From: Mycetohabitans rhizoxinica HKI 454
GTDB lineage: Bacteria; Pseudomonadota; Gammaproteobacteria; Burkholderiales; Burkholderiaceae
Assembly (NCBI RefSeq): GCF_000198775.1
Contig: NC_014722.1
Span: 2,120,540 to 2,162,197 of the forward strand
Direction: 5' to 3'
DNA: 41,658 nt
The notes beneath the pieces are model-generated. The model had not been told where the DNA came from. It saw nothing but the letters and a program-made list of their open reading frames with translations, and made no database searches. Each line of letters opens with the position of its first letter. The stretch's first letter is position 1. Of the stretch, positions 24,435 through 35,346 are shown piece by piece. The translations under genes and the position numbers were made by a program.

Positions 24435-26219
24435 CTACGCCGCCCCCTGTTGGTACTGAATCCGATGTAGGTTCGCATACAGACCGTCGCGGCGCAACAG
24501 CTCCGCGTGCGTCCCCTCCTCGACGATCCGACCGCCATCGAGCACAAGGATACGATCAGCGCGTTCAATCGTCGACAGTCGGTGCGCAATCACCAGCGTG
24601 GTCCGTCCACGCATCAGTACTTCGAGCGCCGCTTGCACATGGCGCTCCGACTCCGAATCGAGTGCCGACGTCGCTTCATCGAGGATCAAAATCGGCGCAT
24701 CCTTGTAGATCGCGCGTGCAATCGCGAGCCGTTGCCGCTGTCCGCCAGACAATCGCATGCCATTGTCGCCAACCAGCGTATCGATCCCCGCCGGCATCAA
24801 CGCAACCGCGTCCGTGAGACTGGCTGCGCGTAGCGCGGCATCGACGCGATCGCGCTCCACAGGCTGCCCATAGGCGACGTTGGCCGCGATCGTATCGTTG
24901 AACAGCACGACATCCTGACTGACGAATGCGATCTGCTTGCGCAGGTCCGGCAATCGATACTCGGGCAGCGGCACGCCGTCGATCAACACGCGCCCGGCAG
25001 TCGGATCGAAGAAGCGGGGCAATAGGTTCACCAGCGTGGTCTTGCCGCTGCCGGATGGCCCGGCCAGCGCCACCATCTCACCCGGCGCAATCTTCAACGA
25101 AATGTCGTCGAGTGTCGGCCGCTCCGTGGCCCCATAGTCGAAGCTCACATGGTCGAATTCGACACTGCCGGTCGCACGATCAAGTTTCTGTTCGCCGCCG
25201 GCGTTCTCCACCGGCTCGTCAATCAGGCCAAAAATCAGCTCGGCGGCCGTCATGCCGCGCGTCAACGGCTGGTTGACGTCGATCAAGTGCTTCAACGGCG
25301 AAATCACGAGCAGCATCGACGTGACGAACGCGACGAATCCGCCGACCGTCGTTTGGTCGTTCGCCGATTGGATCACGGCAATTGTAATCACCACGGCCAA
25401 AGCGATCGATGCGAGGAACTGCGTCAGCGGCTGAGCCAGGCCGCCGGAAATTGCCACCCGCATTGCATAGCCACGCAAGCGCCGGCTCATATGCGTGAAG
25501 CGGCCCATTTCGTACGGTTCGCCGTTGTGCACCTTGACGACCTTGTAGCCGCCGACCGTCTCCTCGACGATGTACGACAGCTGGTTGGTCAGCATTTGCT
25601 GCTCACGATTGAGCCGGCGCAAGCGCCGGTTGATCTTGCTGACCAGCCAGCCGATCGCCGGCAGGATCACCGCAACGATTAACGTCAACCGCCAATTCAG
25701 GTAGAACAGATAGCCGAGCAGGAACACCACCGTCAACGAATCGCGCACGAGCGTGACTAGCACGTTTGTCAACACGTTGAGCACCTGGTTCACCTCGAAC
25801 ACGATCGCATTGATGATCGTGCTGGCCGTTTCACGTTGGAAAAAAGCGGCCGGTGCGCGCAGCATTGTCTGGAACATCTGCAACCGCAGGTCCAACAAAG
25901 CGCGGTTCAGCACGTAGGATAATAGGTAGCCAGACGCGTACTGTGCAAGCCCGCGACCCAGCGCGAGCCCGATGATCGCCACCGGAACATACCAGCGAAC
26001 CGACGAACCCGGGTCCTTCGTGCCGAAACCCTTGTCGATCAACGGTTTGAGCAACGCCGGAATGCCCGCCTCGGCCGCCGCCACCAGCCCCATCGATACG
26101 ATCGCGAGCACGACAGCCCACCAGTACGGCCGCACGATCCGGCCGATGCGGGCCAGTACATCGACGTGCGCGACGGGCTTGGCCACGCTACTGGCCACGC
26201 TGTTCTCAGGTGTAGTCAA
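24435..26219 (-). CDS. msbA: Lipid A export ABC transporter MsbA
   Basis: A 594-residue half-transporter that flips lipid A-core across the inner membrane as a homodimer. The N-terminal six-helix ABC membrane domain (starting near [17 protein letters not shown]) contains the intracellular-loop motif [19 protein letters not shown]. The nucleotide-binding domain has Walker [11 protein letters not shown]-loop [10 protein letters not shown], signature [15 protein letters not shown], Walker [13 protein letters not shown] and the H-loop [10 protein letters not shown] place the start at TTG 26219, preceded by AAAGG and 19 bases after the dnaE stop. An in-frame ATG at 26309 lies within dnaE. dnaE and msbA are likely cotranscribed. 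Confidence 0.93.
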   Translation of the reverse strand: MTTPENSVASSVAKPVAHVDVLARIGRIVRPYWWAVVLAIVSMGLVAAAEAGIPALLKPLIDKGFGTKDPGSSVRWYVPVAIIGLALGRGLAQYASGYLLSYVLNRALLDLRLQMFQTMLRAPAAFFQRETASTIINAIVFEVNQVLNVLTNVLVTLVRDSLTVVFLLGYLFYLNWRLTLIVAVILPAIGWLVSKINRRLRRLNREQQMLTNQLSYIVEETVGGYKVVKVHNGEPYEMGRFTHMSRRLRGYAMRVAISGGLAQPLTQFLASIALAVVITIAVIQSANDQTTVGGFVAFVTSMLLVISPLKHLIDVNQPLTRGMTAAELIFGLIDEPVENAGGEQKLDRATGSVEFDHVSFDYGATERPTLDDISLKIAPGEMVALAGPSGSGKTTLVNLLPRFFDPTAGRVLIDGVPLPEYRLPDLRKQIAFVSQDVVLFNDTIAANVAYGQPVERDRVDAALRAASLTDAVALMPAGIDTLVGDNGMRLSGGQRQRLAIARAIYKDAPILILDEATSALDSESERHVQAALEVLMRGRTTLVIAHRLSTIERADRILVLDGGRIVEEGTHAELLRRDGLYANLHRIQYQQGAA

Positions 26220-26238
26220 ATCAATCCTTTCGGTGGTG

Positions 26239-29200
26239 TCAGCGCTGCGGATACTGGATCTCGACAGCGCCCGCGCTGAATTCGGCACGTAGCAGGTTGA
26301 GAAGGTCATCGCTGGGCCTCACGCGCCACGCGTCGCCCAGCGTCGAGTCGCATTGCGCGCCAACGCCCTGGTAGCGGATTCTGACCCGCAAGCCGCCCGG
26401 CTCTGGGCCGCCACGCACGTCGCCGTTGCGACGCCCGTTGCTGCCTTCGCCCGCCGGGCCACGCGGTGGGCCACCGGCATGGCGCGCCCGGCCCGACGTG
26501 CCGGCAGCCACCGGCATCTGTTCGGACTGCGGGGTCGCCGCCAGCCGGTGCGGTTCGAGCAAATCACGCAACCGCCTCGGATCCGCATTGCCATTGACCG
26601 ACAGCAGTAGCGAGTCCGCATAGCGGCGGCGTGCGCGCTCCAGATCCATGACGATGTCCACGGTAAAGCGAATGCCGCCGGTAAAGCTGTCGTTGCGCGC
26701 CTGTCCCTGCACGACCAGCAGTTCGTCTTCCTTGAAGATCGGGCGGTTCGCGTCGTAGATCTCGTTGAAGACCGTGACCTCGCACTGGCCAGTGCCATCA
26801 TCGAGCACCGCGACTAGCATCTTGCCGCGTTGCGTCATCTGCGTGCGCATCGCGGTAATCACGCCGGCGATCACCTTGTCGCGCCCTTCCTTCAACTCCC
26901 CGATTTTCTGGCGCACGAAGCGTCGCACTTCGTCCTTGTATGCGTCGAACAAATGCCCGGAAATATAGAAGCCAAGCGCCGCTTTCTCCTCCTGCAGCTT
27001 GCGCTTCTCGGTCCACGCCGGCTCGTCGACCAACTCATGCTGATGGCCGCTCGAGCCATCGGGCATGTCGAATAGGCCGCCCTGCAGCGCATTGGCGCTC
27101 GCCTGCTCAGCCGCCTCCATTGCCAGCGGCACCGACGCGAGTAGTTGCGCCCGGTTCTCGTGCAGCGAATCGAATGCGCCGGCCCGGATCAGCGCCTCGA
27201 TCGTGCGGCGATTCACAATGCGGCGATCAACGCGCTCGCAAAAGTCGAACAGGTCGCTGAACGGCTGCGACTCACGAGCCCGTAGGATTTCCTCGATCGC
27301 GTTCTGCCCACTACCCTTGATCGCGCCAAGGCCGTAACGGATCGTCTTCGAGCGCTTGCCCGGCGCATCGGCCACCGGCTCAAAGCGGTAGGCCGACTGA
27401 TTGATGTCCGGCGGCAGCACCGCCAGATGGTTCGCGATGCAGTCCTCAAAAAGGATCTTCACCTTGTCGGTGTCATCCATCGCGAGCGACATATTGGCCG
27501 CCATGAATTCGGCCGGATGATGCACCTTGAGCCAAGCGGTGTAATACGCGAGCAGCGCGTACGCCGCCGCGTGCGACTTGTTGAAGCCGTAGCCGGCGAA
27601 CTTCTCCATCAAGTCGAAGATCTCGTCGGCCTTTTCCGCGCTCAAGCCATTCTTGGCCGCTCCTTCACGGAACAACTCGCGATGCTTGGCCATCTCCTCG
27701 GGCTTTTTCTTGCCCATCGCGCGACGCAGCAAGTCCGCGCCGCCGAGTGAATAGCCGCCGATGATCTGCGCCATCTGCATCACCTGCTCCTGATAGACCA
27801 TGATGCCATAGGTCTCCTTCAGGATAGGTTCGACGCGGGGATCCGGATATTCGACCATTTCCCGCCCATGCTTACGTGCACAAAAGCTCGGAATCAGATC
27901 CATCGGGCCCGGCCGGTACAACGCAACCAGCGCGATGATGTCCTCGAAGCGGTCGGGCTGCGCATCCTTGAGCATGCCTTGCATGCCGCGGCTTTCCAAC
28001 TGGAACACCGCCACCGTATTGGCGTTCTTCAGGATTGTGAACGACGCGGGGTCGTCCAGCGGCACCTGCGCGAGCGACCAGTCCTGCTTGGACGGATCCA
28101 GTCGCCGGATATACCGCTCGGCCCAGTCAAGAATCGTGAGCGTGGTCAATCCGAGAAAGTCGAACTTGACGAGCCCGACGGCCTCGACGTCGTCCTTGTC
28201 GTACTGACTGACGACGCCACCGTCGTCACCCTGCGTGTACAGCGGACAAAAATCAGTAAGCTTGCCCGGCGCAATCAGCACGCCACCGGCGTGCATGCCG
28301 ACGTTGCGCGTCAACCCTTCGACGCGTTGCGCGAGTTCGAGCAACTGGCGCACCTCGTCCTCGTTGTCGAATCGCTCCTGCAGCTGCGGCTCCTCCTTCA
28401 TCGCGTCGGCAATGGTCACATGCTTGCCGGGTTTGAACGGAATCAGCTTCGCGACACCATCGGTGAAGTTGTAGCCCAAGTCCAGCACGCGGCCAATATC
28501 GCGCACCGCGGCCTTTGCTGCCATCGTGCCAAACGTGGCGATCTGCGACACCGCATCGGCACCATACTTGCTCTTCACATACTGGATCACGCGATCGCGG
28601 CCATCCTGGCAGAAGTCGATGTCGAAGTCCGGCATCGAGACACGCTCGGGATTAAGGAATCGCTCGAACAGCAGGTTGTAGCGCAACGGATCCAGATCCG
28701 TGATCCCGAGCGCGAATGCCACCAGCGAACCGGCGCCCGACCCCCGTCCCGGCCCCACCGGCACCCCATTGTTCTTGGCCCAGTTGATGAAGTCCGCGAC
28801 GATCAGGAAGTACCCCGGAAAACCCATCTTGATGATGGTGTCGCATTCGAACGCCAGCCGCTCTTGATACGTCTGGCGCCGCGCGTTACGTTGCGTCGCG
28901 TCCGGAAACAGCTGCTCGAGGCGCTGCTCGAGTCCAGTCTTGGACAATTGAACCAGGTAATCGTCCAGCGACATCCCGTCCGGTGTCGGGAACAACGGCA
29001 GCTTGGGCTTGCCCAATTCGAGCGTCAGGTTGCAGCGCTTGGCGATTTCCACTGTGTTGGCCAGCGCCGACGGGATATCGGCAAACAGCTCGCCCATCTG
29101 CTGTTGCGTGAAAAAGTACTGGTCCGTCGAAAACCGCTTCGCGCGTCTCGGGTTGGCGAGTATGTCGCCTTCGGAGATACACACACGCGCTTCGTGCGCG

Positions 29201-29835
29201 GTGAAGTCCTCCGGCGTCATGAACTGCACCGGATGCGTCGCTACTACGGGCAGCTTCAACTGCGCAGCAAGCTCCACCGCCTGCTGCACATAAGCTTCGA
29301 CACCCGGTTGCCGCATCCGCTGCAGCTCGATGTAAAACGCATTCGGGAAAATCGCTGCCCAACGCTGTGCATGGCGTGTGGCCGCCTGCACATTGCCCGC
29401 GGCCAGCGCGATGCCGATGTCACCGTGTTGCGCACCGGACAACGCCAGCAGGCCTTCGGCAAGACCCGTTTCGAGCCACTGGCAATCTACCTCGGCCCGG
29501 CCGCGGTACTGGTTCGTCAACCACGCGCGGCTGAGCAACTCGCACAGGTTGAGATAGCCACGCCGGTCCTTGACGAGCAACAGCAGCCGTGCCGGCTTGT
29601 CGCGATCGTCGGGATTCGAGACCCAGACGTCGGCACCGACGATCGGCTTGACGCCGTGCGCACGAGCCGCCTTGTAAAAACGCACCAGACCGAACGCGTT
29701 GGCGAGATCGGTCAGTGCAAGCGCACCTTGCCCGTCTTCCGCTGCCCGCTCGACCGCGTCGTCAAGACGCACGATGCCGTCGGCAATGGAAAACTCGGAG
29801 TGAACGCGCAGATGGACGAAGCGTGGATCAGACAT
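26239..29835 (-). CDS. dnaE: DNA polymerase III subunit alpha
   Basis: A 1198-residue replicative polymerase subunit. The N-terminal PHP domain begins [20 protein letters not shown] and [15 protein letters not shown]. The polymerase core has [20 protein letters not shown] and the catalytic triad region [20 protein letters not shown], with D403, D405 and D407 close to the E. coli numbering. Then come [40 protein letters not shown], a helix-hairpin-helix region, and an OB-fold ([20 protein letters not shown], later [20 protein letters not shown]). It is about 40 residues longer than the E. coli protein, the excess being a Gly/Arg-rich stretch before the C-terminus. All catalytic elements appear intact. 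Confidence 0.97.
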   Translation of the reverse strand: MSDPRFVHLRVHSEFSIADGIVRLDDAVERAAEDGQGALALTDLANAFGLVRFYKAARAHGVKPIVGADVWVSNPDDRDKPARLLLLVKDRRGYLNLCELLSRAWLTNQYRGRAEVDCQWLETGLAEGLLALSGAQHGDIGIALAAGNVQAATRHAQRWAAIFPNAFYIELQRMRQPGVEAYVQQAVELAAQLKLPVVATHPVQFMTPEDFTAHEARVCISEGDILANPRRAKRFSTDQYFFTQQQMGELFADIPSALANTVEIAKRCNLTLELGKPKLPLFPTPDGMSLDDYLVQLSKTGLEQRLEQLFPDATQRNARRQTYQERLAFECDTIIKMGFPGYFLIVADFINWAKNNGVPVGPGRGSGAGSLVAFALGITDLDPLRYNLLFERFLNPERVSMPDFDIDFCQDGRDRVIQYVKSKYGADAVSQIATFGTMAAKAAVRDIGRVLDLGYNFTDGVAKLIPFKPGKHVTIADAMKEEPQLQERFDNEDEVRQLLELAQRVEGLTRNVGMHAGGVLIAPGKLTDFCPLYTQGDDGGVVSQYDKDDVEAVGLVKFDFLGLTTLTILDWAERYIRRLDPSKQDWSLAQVPLDDPASFTILKNANTVAVFQLESRGMQGMLKDAQPDRFEDIIALVALYRPGPMDLIPSFCARKHGREMVEYPDPRVEPILKETYGIMVYQEQVMQMAQIIGGYSLGGADLLRRAMGKKKPEEMAKHRELFREGAAKNGLSAEKADEIFDLMEKFAGYGFNKSHAAAYALLAYYTAWLKVHHPAEFMAANMSLAMDDTDKVKILFEDCIANHLAVLPPDINQSAYRFEPVADAPGKRSKTIRYGLGAIKGSGQNAIEEILRARESQPFSDLFDFCERVDRRIVNRRTIEALIRAGAFDSLHENRAQLLASVPLAMEAAEQASANALQGGLFDMPDGSSGHQHELVDEPAWTEKRKLQEEKAALGFYISGHLFDAYKDEVRRFVRQKIGELKEGRDKVIAGVITAMRTQMTQRGKMLVAVLDDGTGQCEVTVFNEIYDANRPIFKEDELLVVQGQARNDSFTGGIRFTVDIVMDLERARRRYADSLLLSVNGNADPRRLRDLLEPHRLAATPQSEQMPVAAGTSGRARHAGGPPRGPAGEGSNGRRNGDVRGGPEPGGLRVRIRYQGVGAQCDSTLGDAWRVRPSDDLLNLLRAEFSAGAVEIQYPQR

Positions 29836-30154
29836 ACGGGTATTTTACCTTGCGGGGAGCGACGCCGGCCGTCATGCCGCAGCGCCGGCCCTCACGACAG
29901 CATACCGGCCTGCACCAGGCGGCCCAGTCAGCAAGACGGCTTATGTGAGCGAGACGGCCTATGTGAATAAGCGCGAGCGCTCGCTGGCCAACCGGCCGAT
30001 GCGGTCTGGGCGACGGATCGGCGATAATACAACCCTATGACGTACAACCCTATGACGCCGGTGCCATCCCGGTCGACGCGCGGCCCAAGTACCCTCCTGC
30101 CCACGGTCGCCGCACGGCCACATTGATTTCTGTTTTCGCCAAGAGCAGCACACC
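29836..30154. other. Divergent intergenic region dnaE / trhO
   Basis: No gene is seen. The stretch carries two short tandem repeats: an imperfect 18-base unit (AGACGGCTTATGTGAGCG at 29934, repeated at 29952) and an exact 15-base unit (TACAACCCTATGACG at 30028 and 30043). Promoters for both flanking genes must lie here, but I cannot place them with confidence. Confidence 0.5.
30028..30057 (+). repeat. Exact 15-bp tandem duplication
   Basis: TACAACCCTATGACG occurs twice head to tail without mismatch. It lies about 100 bases before trhO, in the divergent intergenic region. This could be a slippage duplication or a paired binding site; nothing decides between these. Confidence 0.7.
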
Positions 30155-31036
30155 ATGAGTATCGTCAACCTTGCCGCTTACAAATTTATTTCGCTGGACG
30201 CGATCGACACGTGGCGTCCGGTGCTGCGACAGCGATGCGACGCGCTGGCGCTGCGCGGCACGATCCTGCTCGCGCCCGAGGGCATCAACCTGTTCATCGC
30301 CGGCAGCCGCGAGGCAACCGACACGTTCATCGACTACCTGCGCACCGATCCGATGTTCGGCGGTAAGTTCGCGGATTTGCCGTTCAAGCAAAGCCTGTCG
30401 GACAAGCAACCGTTCCGACGCATGCTGGTCAGACTCAAGCGTGAAATCATCACAATGAAGTCGCCAGCGATACGGCCCGAAGCCGGCCGCGCGCCGGCGA
30501 TCGATGCGCGCACCCTGAAGCAATGGCTCGATCACGGGCGCGACGACGCCGGCCGTCCCGTGGTGATGCTCGACACGCGCAATGCGTTCGAAGTCGACGT
30601 GGGCACATTCGACAACGCGATCGACTATCGGCTGACGAAATTCAGCGAGTTTCCGGATGCCGTCGCGTCGCATCGAGACGCGCTGGCAGGCAAGACCGTC
30701 GTGTCGTTCTGCACCGGCGGCATCCGCTGCGAGAAAGCCGCAATTCACATGCACAACATCGGCATCGACAGCGTGTACCAGCTCGATGGCGGTATCCTGA
30801 AGTACTTCGAGGAAGTAGGCGGCGCTCACTACCATGGCGACTGCTTCGTGTTCGATCATCGAACGGCACTTAACCCGCAACTCGAACCGACTGGCACTGT
30901 GCAGTGCTTCGCGTGCCGCGCGGTCGTCACCCCGACCGAACAACAATCGCCGCTTTATATCGCCGGCGAACAGTGCCCGCACTGCGCAAACGATGCGCGC
31001 CCGTCATCCGAGACATCGGCACAGATCGCCACATGA
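30155..31036 (+). CDS. trhO: tRNA uridine(34) hydroxylase TrhO (rhodanese-domain)
   Basis: A 293-residue protein of the YceA/TrhO family, which hydroxylates uridine 34 of tRNAs (first step of cmo5U/mo5U wobble modification) using oxygen. The N-terminal ~100 residues form the ferredoxin-like TrhO domain ([34 protein letters not shown]). The rhodanese domain carries [20 protein letters not shown] and the active loop [16 protein letters not shown] with Cys186 and Cys192. The C-terminal segment has two CxxC pairs (CFAC, CPHC). Start [10 protein letters not shown] fits the family. Confidence 0.93.
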   Translation: MSIVNLAAYKFISLDAIDTWRPVLRQRCDALALRGTILLAPEGINLFIAGSREATDTFIDYLRTDPMFGGKFADLPFKQSLSDKQPFRRMLVRLKREIITMKSPAIRPEAGRAPAIDARTLKQWLDHGRDDAGRPVVMLDTRNAFEVDVGTFDNAIDYRLTKFSEFPDAVASHRDALAGKTVVSFCTGGIRCEKAAIHMHNIGIDSVYQLDGGILKYFEEVGGAHYHGDCFVFDHRTALNPQLEPTGTVQCFACRAVVTPTEQQSPLYIAGEQCPHCANDARPSSETSAQIAT

Positions 31037-31103
31037 TGCCCGCCCGGTCGGGTCGCGACGGGCGCGGCTTGCTCACTGGTCGTGACATAAAAAACGCTTT
31101 GCG

Positions 31104-32018
31104 ATGCAGATGATAACGGGGGCCGCGTCGCCACGCCGCTATCGCGGCCGTTTTGCGCCGTCCCCGAGCGGCCCGCTGCATCAAGGCTCGCTGGTCAGCG
31201 CGCTGGCGAGCTACCTAGACGCGCGTGCGCATGACGGCACGTGGCTGGTCAGGATAGAGGACGTCGATATACCGCGCACGGTGCCCGGCGCAGCAGAACA
31301 CATCTTGAAGACGCTACACCGGCTCGGCATGCACTGCGACGAAACGCCAGTATGGCAAAGCACTCGCACCGCGCTGTACCAGCAAGCGCTCACTCAGTTG
31401 GATACAGCGGGCCTGATTTATCCATGCGGATGCACACGCAAGGAAATCGCCGATTCGCTGCTGCGCGCGCACGTTCGGCACACGACACTCGCCTACCCGG
31501 GAACATGCCGAAGCGGATTGCACGGCAAGCCAGCGCGTGCGTGGCGCATCCGGGTGCCGGACGGAGAGAATGCGGTGGTCGTCTTCGACGACCGCTGGCA
31601 GCATGCGCAGCGGCAGGATCTCGCCACCGAGGTCGGCGACTTCGTGATGAGGCGCGCGGATGGACTCTGGGCCTACCAGCTCGCGGTGGTCGTCGACGAC
31701 GCGCAGCAACGGATTACCGACGTCGTGCGCGGCGCAGACCTGCTTGATTCCACCGCGCGGCAAATCTACTTACAGCGCTGCCTCGGCTATCCGACGCCCG
31801 CTTATCTGCACGTGCCCGTGGTCGTCAATGCGCAGGGCGAGAAATTGAGCAAGCAAACCGGCGCACCACCGATCGACATCGACCGGCCGCTCAACGCGCT
31901 ATTGGCTGCGGCGTCGCATCTCGGGCTCGCGTTGGCACCGCAGCGATGCAAGACGCTGGAGGCGTTCTATCGCGAGGCCGTGCCCGCTTGGCGCGCGCGC
32001 CTGGCGACGCGCGCGTAA
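31104..32018 (+). CDS. gluQ: Glutamyl-Q tRNA(Asp) synthetase
   Basis: A 304-residue truncated GluRS paralogue that attaches glutamate to queuosine 34 of tRNA-Asp. The catalytic Rossmann core starts [20 protein letters not shown] (HIGH-like HQGS), followed by [17 protein letters not shown] and the Zn-site-like [11 protein letters not shown]. The KMSKS-like loop is [11 protein letters not shown]. The anticodon-binding domain of GluRS is missing, as expected for GluQ-RS. It is 67 bases after trhO, another wobble-position tRNA modification gene, and converges on rhlE with only five bases between the stops. Confidence 0.94.
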   Translation: MQMITGAASPRRYRGRFAPSPSGPLHQGSLVSALASYLDARAHDGTWLVRIEDVDIPRTVPGAAEHILKTLHRLGMHCDETPVWQSTRTALYQQALTQLDTAGLIYPCGCTRKEIADSLLRAHVRHTTLAYPGTCRSGLHGKPARAWRIRVPDGENAVVVFDDRWQHAQRQDLATEVGDFVMRRADGLWAYQLAVVVDDAQQRITDVVRGADLLDSTARQIYLQRCLGYPTPAYLHVPVVVNAQGEKLSKQTGAPPIDIDRPLNALLAAASHLGLALAPQRCKTLEAFYREAVPAWRARLATRA

Positions 32019-32023
32019 CACTG

Positions 32024-33550
32024 TCACGAATTCCGGCGTGGCATGCCGAAGCCGCCCAGCAGCGCAGCTAGCGGTCGCTTCGGCGTCTTCTTGTCGTCTG
32101 ATGGGCTCGATTCCGCGCGTTCCGACGTCTGGCGGGCCGAAGGCGACGGCTCGTACGGCTTCGTGAAGAAATCGTCGGCCGGCTGGGCGTCACGCATTGA
32201 CGCGCGCACCCGGTCAGCGACGTGTGCATGACGATCGCGACGGCTATCGCCGCGATCGTCATGATAACGCGAGCGGCCTTGACGGGCCGGCCGGTCCAGC
32301 TCGAGCGGCTCGATGGTCAACGCCCGCTTGATCAGTTTTTCGATGTCCGCTAGTTGCTTACGCTCGTTGCCACTAAACAACGACAGCGCGTCGCCGGATG
32401 CTCCGGCACGACCCGTGCGCCCGATCCGGTGCACATAATCTTCCGCATTGAACGGCAAGTCGAAATTGATCACCGCCGGCAACTCCGCGATATCCAGGCC
32501 GCGCGCGGCCACGTCGGTCGCCACCAAGGCCTCGATCTCGCCGCGCTTGAACGCATCCAACGCCTGCATCCGCTCGCTTTGCGAACGGTCACCATGGATT
32601 GCGGTGGCCACCACGCCATCGCGCTCAAGTTGCTTTGCAAGCCGGCTCGCACCGATCTTGCTGTTGCAAAAAACGATCACCTGCTTCAACTCGCGCTGAC
32701 GAATCAGCTGCACGACCGCTGCCTGCTTGTCCGGCTCGGCCACCTCGAAGACGATTTGCCGCACGTTCGACGCCGTCGAATTACTACGGGCCACCTCGAT
32801 CGTGACCGGATCGCGCAAGTAAGTCGACGCAAGCTTCTTGATTTCGGCAGAGAATGTCGCAGAAAACAGCAACGTCTGCCTTTGGCTCGGCAGCAGATTC
32901 AGGATCCGCTGCAAATCGGGCAAAAAGCCCATGTCGAGCATCCGGTCGGCCTCGTCGAGCACGAGCATCTGCACCTGTGCCAGTGACGTGCTCTTTTGCT
33001 GCACATGATCGAGCAGCCGGCCGGGCGTCGCGATCAGGATCTCGACCCCACGGCGCAATTCAGCCGTTTGCGGATTCATATCGACGCCGCCGAACACGAC
33101 CGCGCTGCGTAGCGCGGTATGCTTGGCGTACGCATGCACATTGGCCGCCACCTGGTCCGCAAGCTCGCGTGTAGGCGTCAGAATCAACGCCCGCACCGGG
33201 TGACGCGCAGGAGACGCACTGGTACTGGCGAGCGGCAACAAACGCTGGATGATCGGTAGCGAGAAGCTGGCCGTCTTGCCGGTGCCGGTCTGCGCCGCAC
33301 CCATGACGTCGCGTCCGGCCAGCACGATGGGGATCGCCTGCGCCTGAATCGGCGTCGGTTTCGTGTAGCCCTGTTCGCCTATCGCCTGAAGAATCGGCGC
33401 GGCAAGGCCGAACCCGTCGAATGACAACGGGGCGGCAGCTGGCGCGGAACTGGAGGCGGCGGCGCTTGCCGTAGCACCGCAAGCCCCCGCGTCAGTCGGG
33501 ACGGAACGTGAGGTAATGGCTGAATCTGACATGTGTGGGCGTTCGCTCAA
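32024..33550 (-). CDS. rhlE: DEAD-box ATP-dependent RNA helicase RhlE
   Basis: A 508-residue helicase. The order of motifs is complete: the F..FGLAAPILQAIGEQGYTKPT Q-motif region, AQTGTGKT (I), PTRELA (Ia), TPGRLLDH (Ib), VLDEADRMLDMGF (II), FSATF (III), VIFCNSK, TDVAARGLD (V) and HRIGRTGR (VI). The C-terminal ~110 residues are a basic, low-complexity RhlE-type tail (RQGRSRYHDDRGDSRRDRHA). RhlE helps in ribosome maturation and mRNA turnover. The N-terminal 40 residues are Ser/Ala-rich; a second ATG at 33532 (MSDSAITS) is an alternative start. Confidence 0.94.
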   Translation of the reverse strand: MSERPHMSDSAITSRSVPTDAGACGATASAAASSSAPAAAPLSFDGFGLAAPILQAIGEQGYTKPTPIQAQAIPIVLAGRDVMGAAQTGTGKTASFSLPIIQRLLPLASTSASPARHPVRALILTPTRELADQVAANVHAYAKHTALRSAVVFGGVDMNPQTAELRRGVEILIATPGRLLDHVQQKSTSLAQVQMLVLDEADRMLDMGFLPDLQRILNLLPSQRQTLLFSATFSAEIKKLASTYLRDPVTIEVARSNSTASNVRQIVFEVAEPDKQAAVVQLIRQRELKQVIVFCNSKIGASRLAKQLERDGVVATAIHGDRSQSERMQALDAFKRGEIEALVATDVAARGLDIAELPAVINFDLPFNAEDYVHRIGRTGRAGASGDALSLFSGNERKQLADIEKLIKRALTIEPLELDRPARQGRSRYHDDRGDSRRDRHAHVADRVRASMRDAQPADDFFTKPYEPSPSARQTSERAESSPSDDKKTPKRPLAALLGGFGMPRRNS

Positions 33551-33883
33551 GCGGCCGCGTGCGCGGCTGCCCCTAATGAAATACCGGAAATAGCCTTAAA
33601 TTGTAGCACTTTGCGCGGCCACGGCCGGATTCGGCGCGACAGGGCGCATGCATTACGTATCACCCTCAGGCGCAATTCGGTCATGTCCTCGATCGCGTAG
33701 CGGATACGTCCACGCACGCGTCAGCCGGCGCCGCGGCCACGTGGCCGATCAACGGCACAATAACCAGCGGCACGATACTCTGGCCCGCCAGCGCGAGCCC
33801 ACACAGTATACCAACCGCGATTTGAATAGCCGCTACCAGGGAATGTCACCGTCCTGGAGTGTCACCGTTCGTGCCCGGCTCGA
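33551..33883. other. Intergenic region with a hydrophobic gene fragment
   Basis: No complete gene lies in these 333 bases. On the minus strand, 33684-33845 reads without a start codon as LVAAIQIAVGILCGLALAGQ followed by SIVPLVIVPLIGHVAAAPAD, 54 codons to a TGA, immediately preceded by an in-frame TGA. The strongly hydrophobic composition suggests the tail of a lost membrane protein, but I do not recognise the family. The sequence TGTCACCGT occurs twice (near 33844 and 33859) close to the purT stop. Confidence 0.4.
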
Positions 33884-35116
33884 TCATACACCGCCACTCA
33901 CCGGTTTGATACGGCTGGCCGCCGTGCGTGCGCGCTCGCGGGCTTCATCGACGCTCGACGCCACCGCCAACGCCACACCCATGCGGCGCTTGACAAAGCT
34001 CTGCGGCTTGCCGAATAGCCGCAGGTCCGCGCCCGGCACCGCCAGCGCATCGGCAACACCGTCAAAGCCAATGCCTTTTTCGTCGCGACCGCCATAGATC
34101 ACTGCCGACGCCCCGGGCGAGCGCAACGCGGGGTCCACCGGCAAGCCAAGGATCGCGCGTGCATGCAGTTCGAATTCGGAAAAGCGCTGCGTGGCCAGCG
34201 TTACGAGCCCGGTATCGTGTGGACGCGGGCTGACCTCGGAAAACCAGATCTGATCGCCACGGACGAATAGCTCGACCCCAAACAGCCCACGCCCACCCAG
34301 AGCGGCCGTCATCCGCTGAGCGACCTCACGCGCCCGCTCGAGCGCAAGCGGGCTCATGGGCTGCGGTTGCCATGATTCGACGTAGTCCCCGTCTACTTGC
34401 AGGTGGCCCACCGGCTCACAGAAATACGTCGCGATCCCACCGCTTGCCGGATCGGTGGCTCGCACGGTGAGCAGCGTGATCTCATAGTCGAATTGCACGA
34501 AGCCCTCGACGATCACCCGGCCGTGATGCACGCGCCCGCCCGACATCGCGCAATGCCAGGCCCGCTCAATGTCTGCAGCGCTCCTGAGCACGGACTGGCC
34601 TTTGCCGGAGGACGACATGACGGGCTTGACCACGCACGGGTAGCCAATACCGGCGTCGATCGCGGCTCGCAGCGCGTCGAGCGAGTCCGCAAACGCGTAG
34701 GGCGAAGTCGGCAATTGCAGTTGCTCGGCGGCCAGGCGACGAATGCCTTCGCGATTCATTGTCAATTGCGTCGCGCGTGCGGTGGGGATCACCTCAGCCA
34801 GTCCCTGGGCTTCGATTGCGGCAAGCTCGTCGGTGGCAATCGCCTCGATTTCGGGCACGATCAGATGCGGGCGCTCCTGTTCGACCAGTGCGCGAAGCGC
34901 GCGGCCATCGGCCATGTCCACCACGTACGCACGATGCGCGACCTGGTGGCCGGGGGCATCGGCATAGCGATCAACTGCAATCACCTCGACCCCGAGCCGC
35001 TGCAACGCGATGATCACCTCTTTGCCCAACTCACCGGCCCCGAGCAGCATCACACGGGTCGCGCCCGGCGACAATGGCGTGCCGAAACGCCGGTGATGAA
35101 ACGAACTGACGGACAT
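33884..35116 (-). CDS. purT: Formate-dependent GAR transformylase PurT
   Basis: A 410-residue ATP-grasp enzyme that formylates glycinamide ribonucleotide directly from formate and ATP, an alternative to folate-dependent PurN. Early motifs are [20 protein letters not shown] and [20 protein letters not shown]. The substrate-binding region includes [20 protein letters not shown]. The ATP-grasp core has [16 protein letters not shown], then [20 protein letters not shown] and [20 protein letters not shown]. Near the end RKRRMG-like residues ([12 protein letters not shown]) are conserved. An AAGGAGA precedes the ATG, and the gene is divergent from ftsK. Confidence 0.96.
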   Translation of the reverse strand: MSVSSFHHRRFGTPLSPGATRVMLLGAGELGKEVIIALQRLGVEVIAVDRYADAPGHQVAHRAYVVDMADGRALRALVEQERPHLIVPEIEAIATDELAAIEAQGLAEVIPTARATQLTMNREGIRRLAAEQLQLPTSPYAFADSLDALRAAIDAGIGYPCVVKPVMSSSGKGQSVLRSAADIERAWHCAMSGGRVHHGRVIVEGFVQFDYEITLLTVRATDPASGGIATYFCEPVGHLQVDGDYVESWQPQPMSPLALERAREVAQRMTAALGGRGLFGVELFVRGDQIWFSEVSPRPHDTGLVTLATQRFSEFELHARAILGLPVDPALRSPGASAVIYGGRDEKGIGFDGVADALAVPGADLRLFGKPQSFVKRRMGVALAVASSVDEARERARTAASRIKPVSGGV

Positions 35117-35346
35117 GGATTCTCCTTTGATGTAGCCAAGACCGGTAGTGCGGCATGGCCGGCGATGTTAACATGCTGCCCCTTCGCGCAATACCCGCCG
35201 CACACGCAGGTTGCATCGGCCATCGGTACGCGGTCAGGACCGGTGGTCGCCACGGCATTCACATCGAGCAGTTAAACTTGCTCTTTGGTTCGCGATCGTC
35301 GTCCGGCAGTGCGGCACCTACTCTCTCTGACTGATTCTATTCAAGC

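Noticed and set aside
27868..29970. A 700-codon open frame on the plus strand opposite dnaE
   Set aside because: It is antisense to a clearly conserved dnaE, rich in Arg/His/Gln as expected from a shadow of GC-rich coding DNA, and has no recognisable domain.
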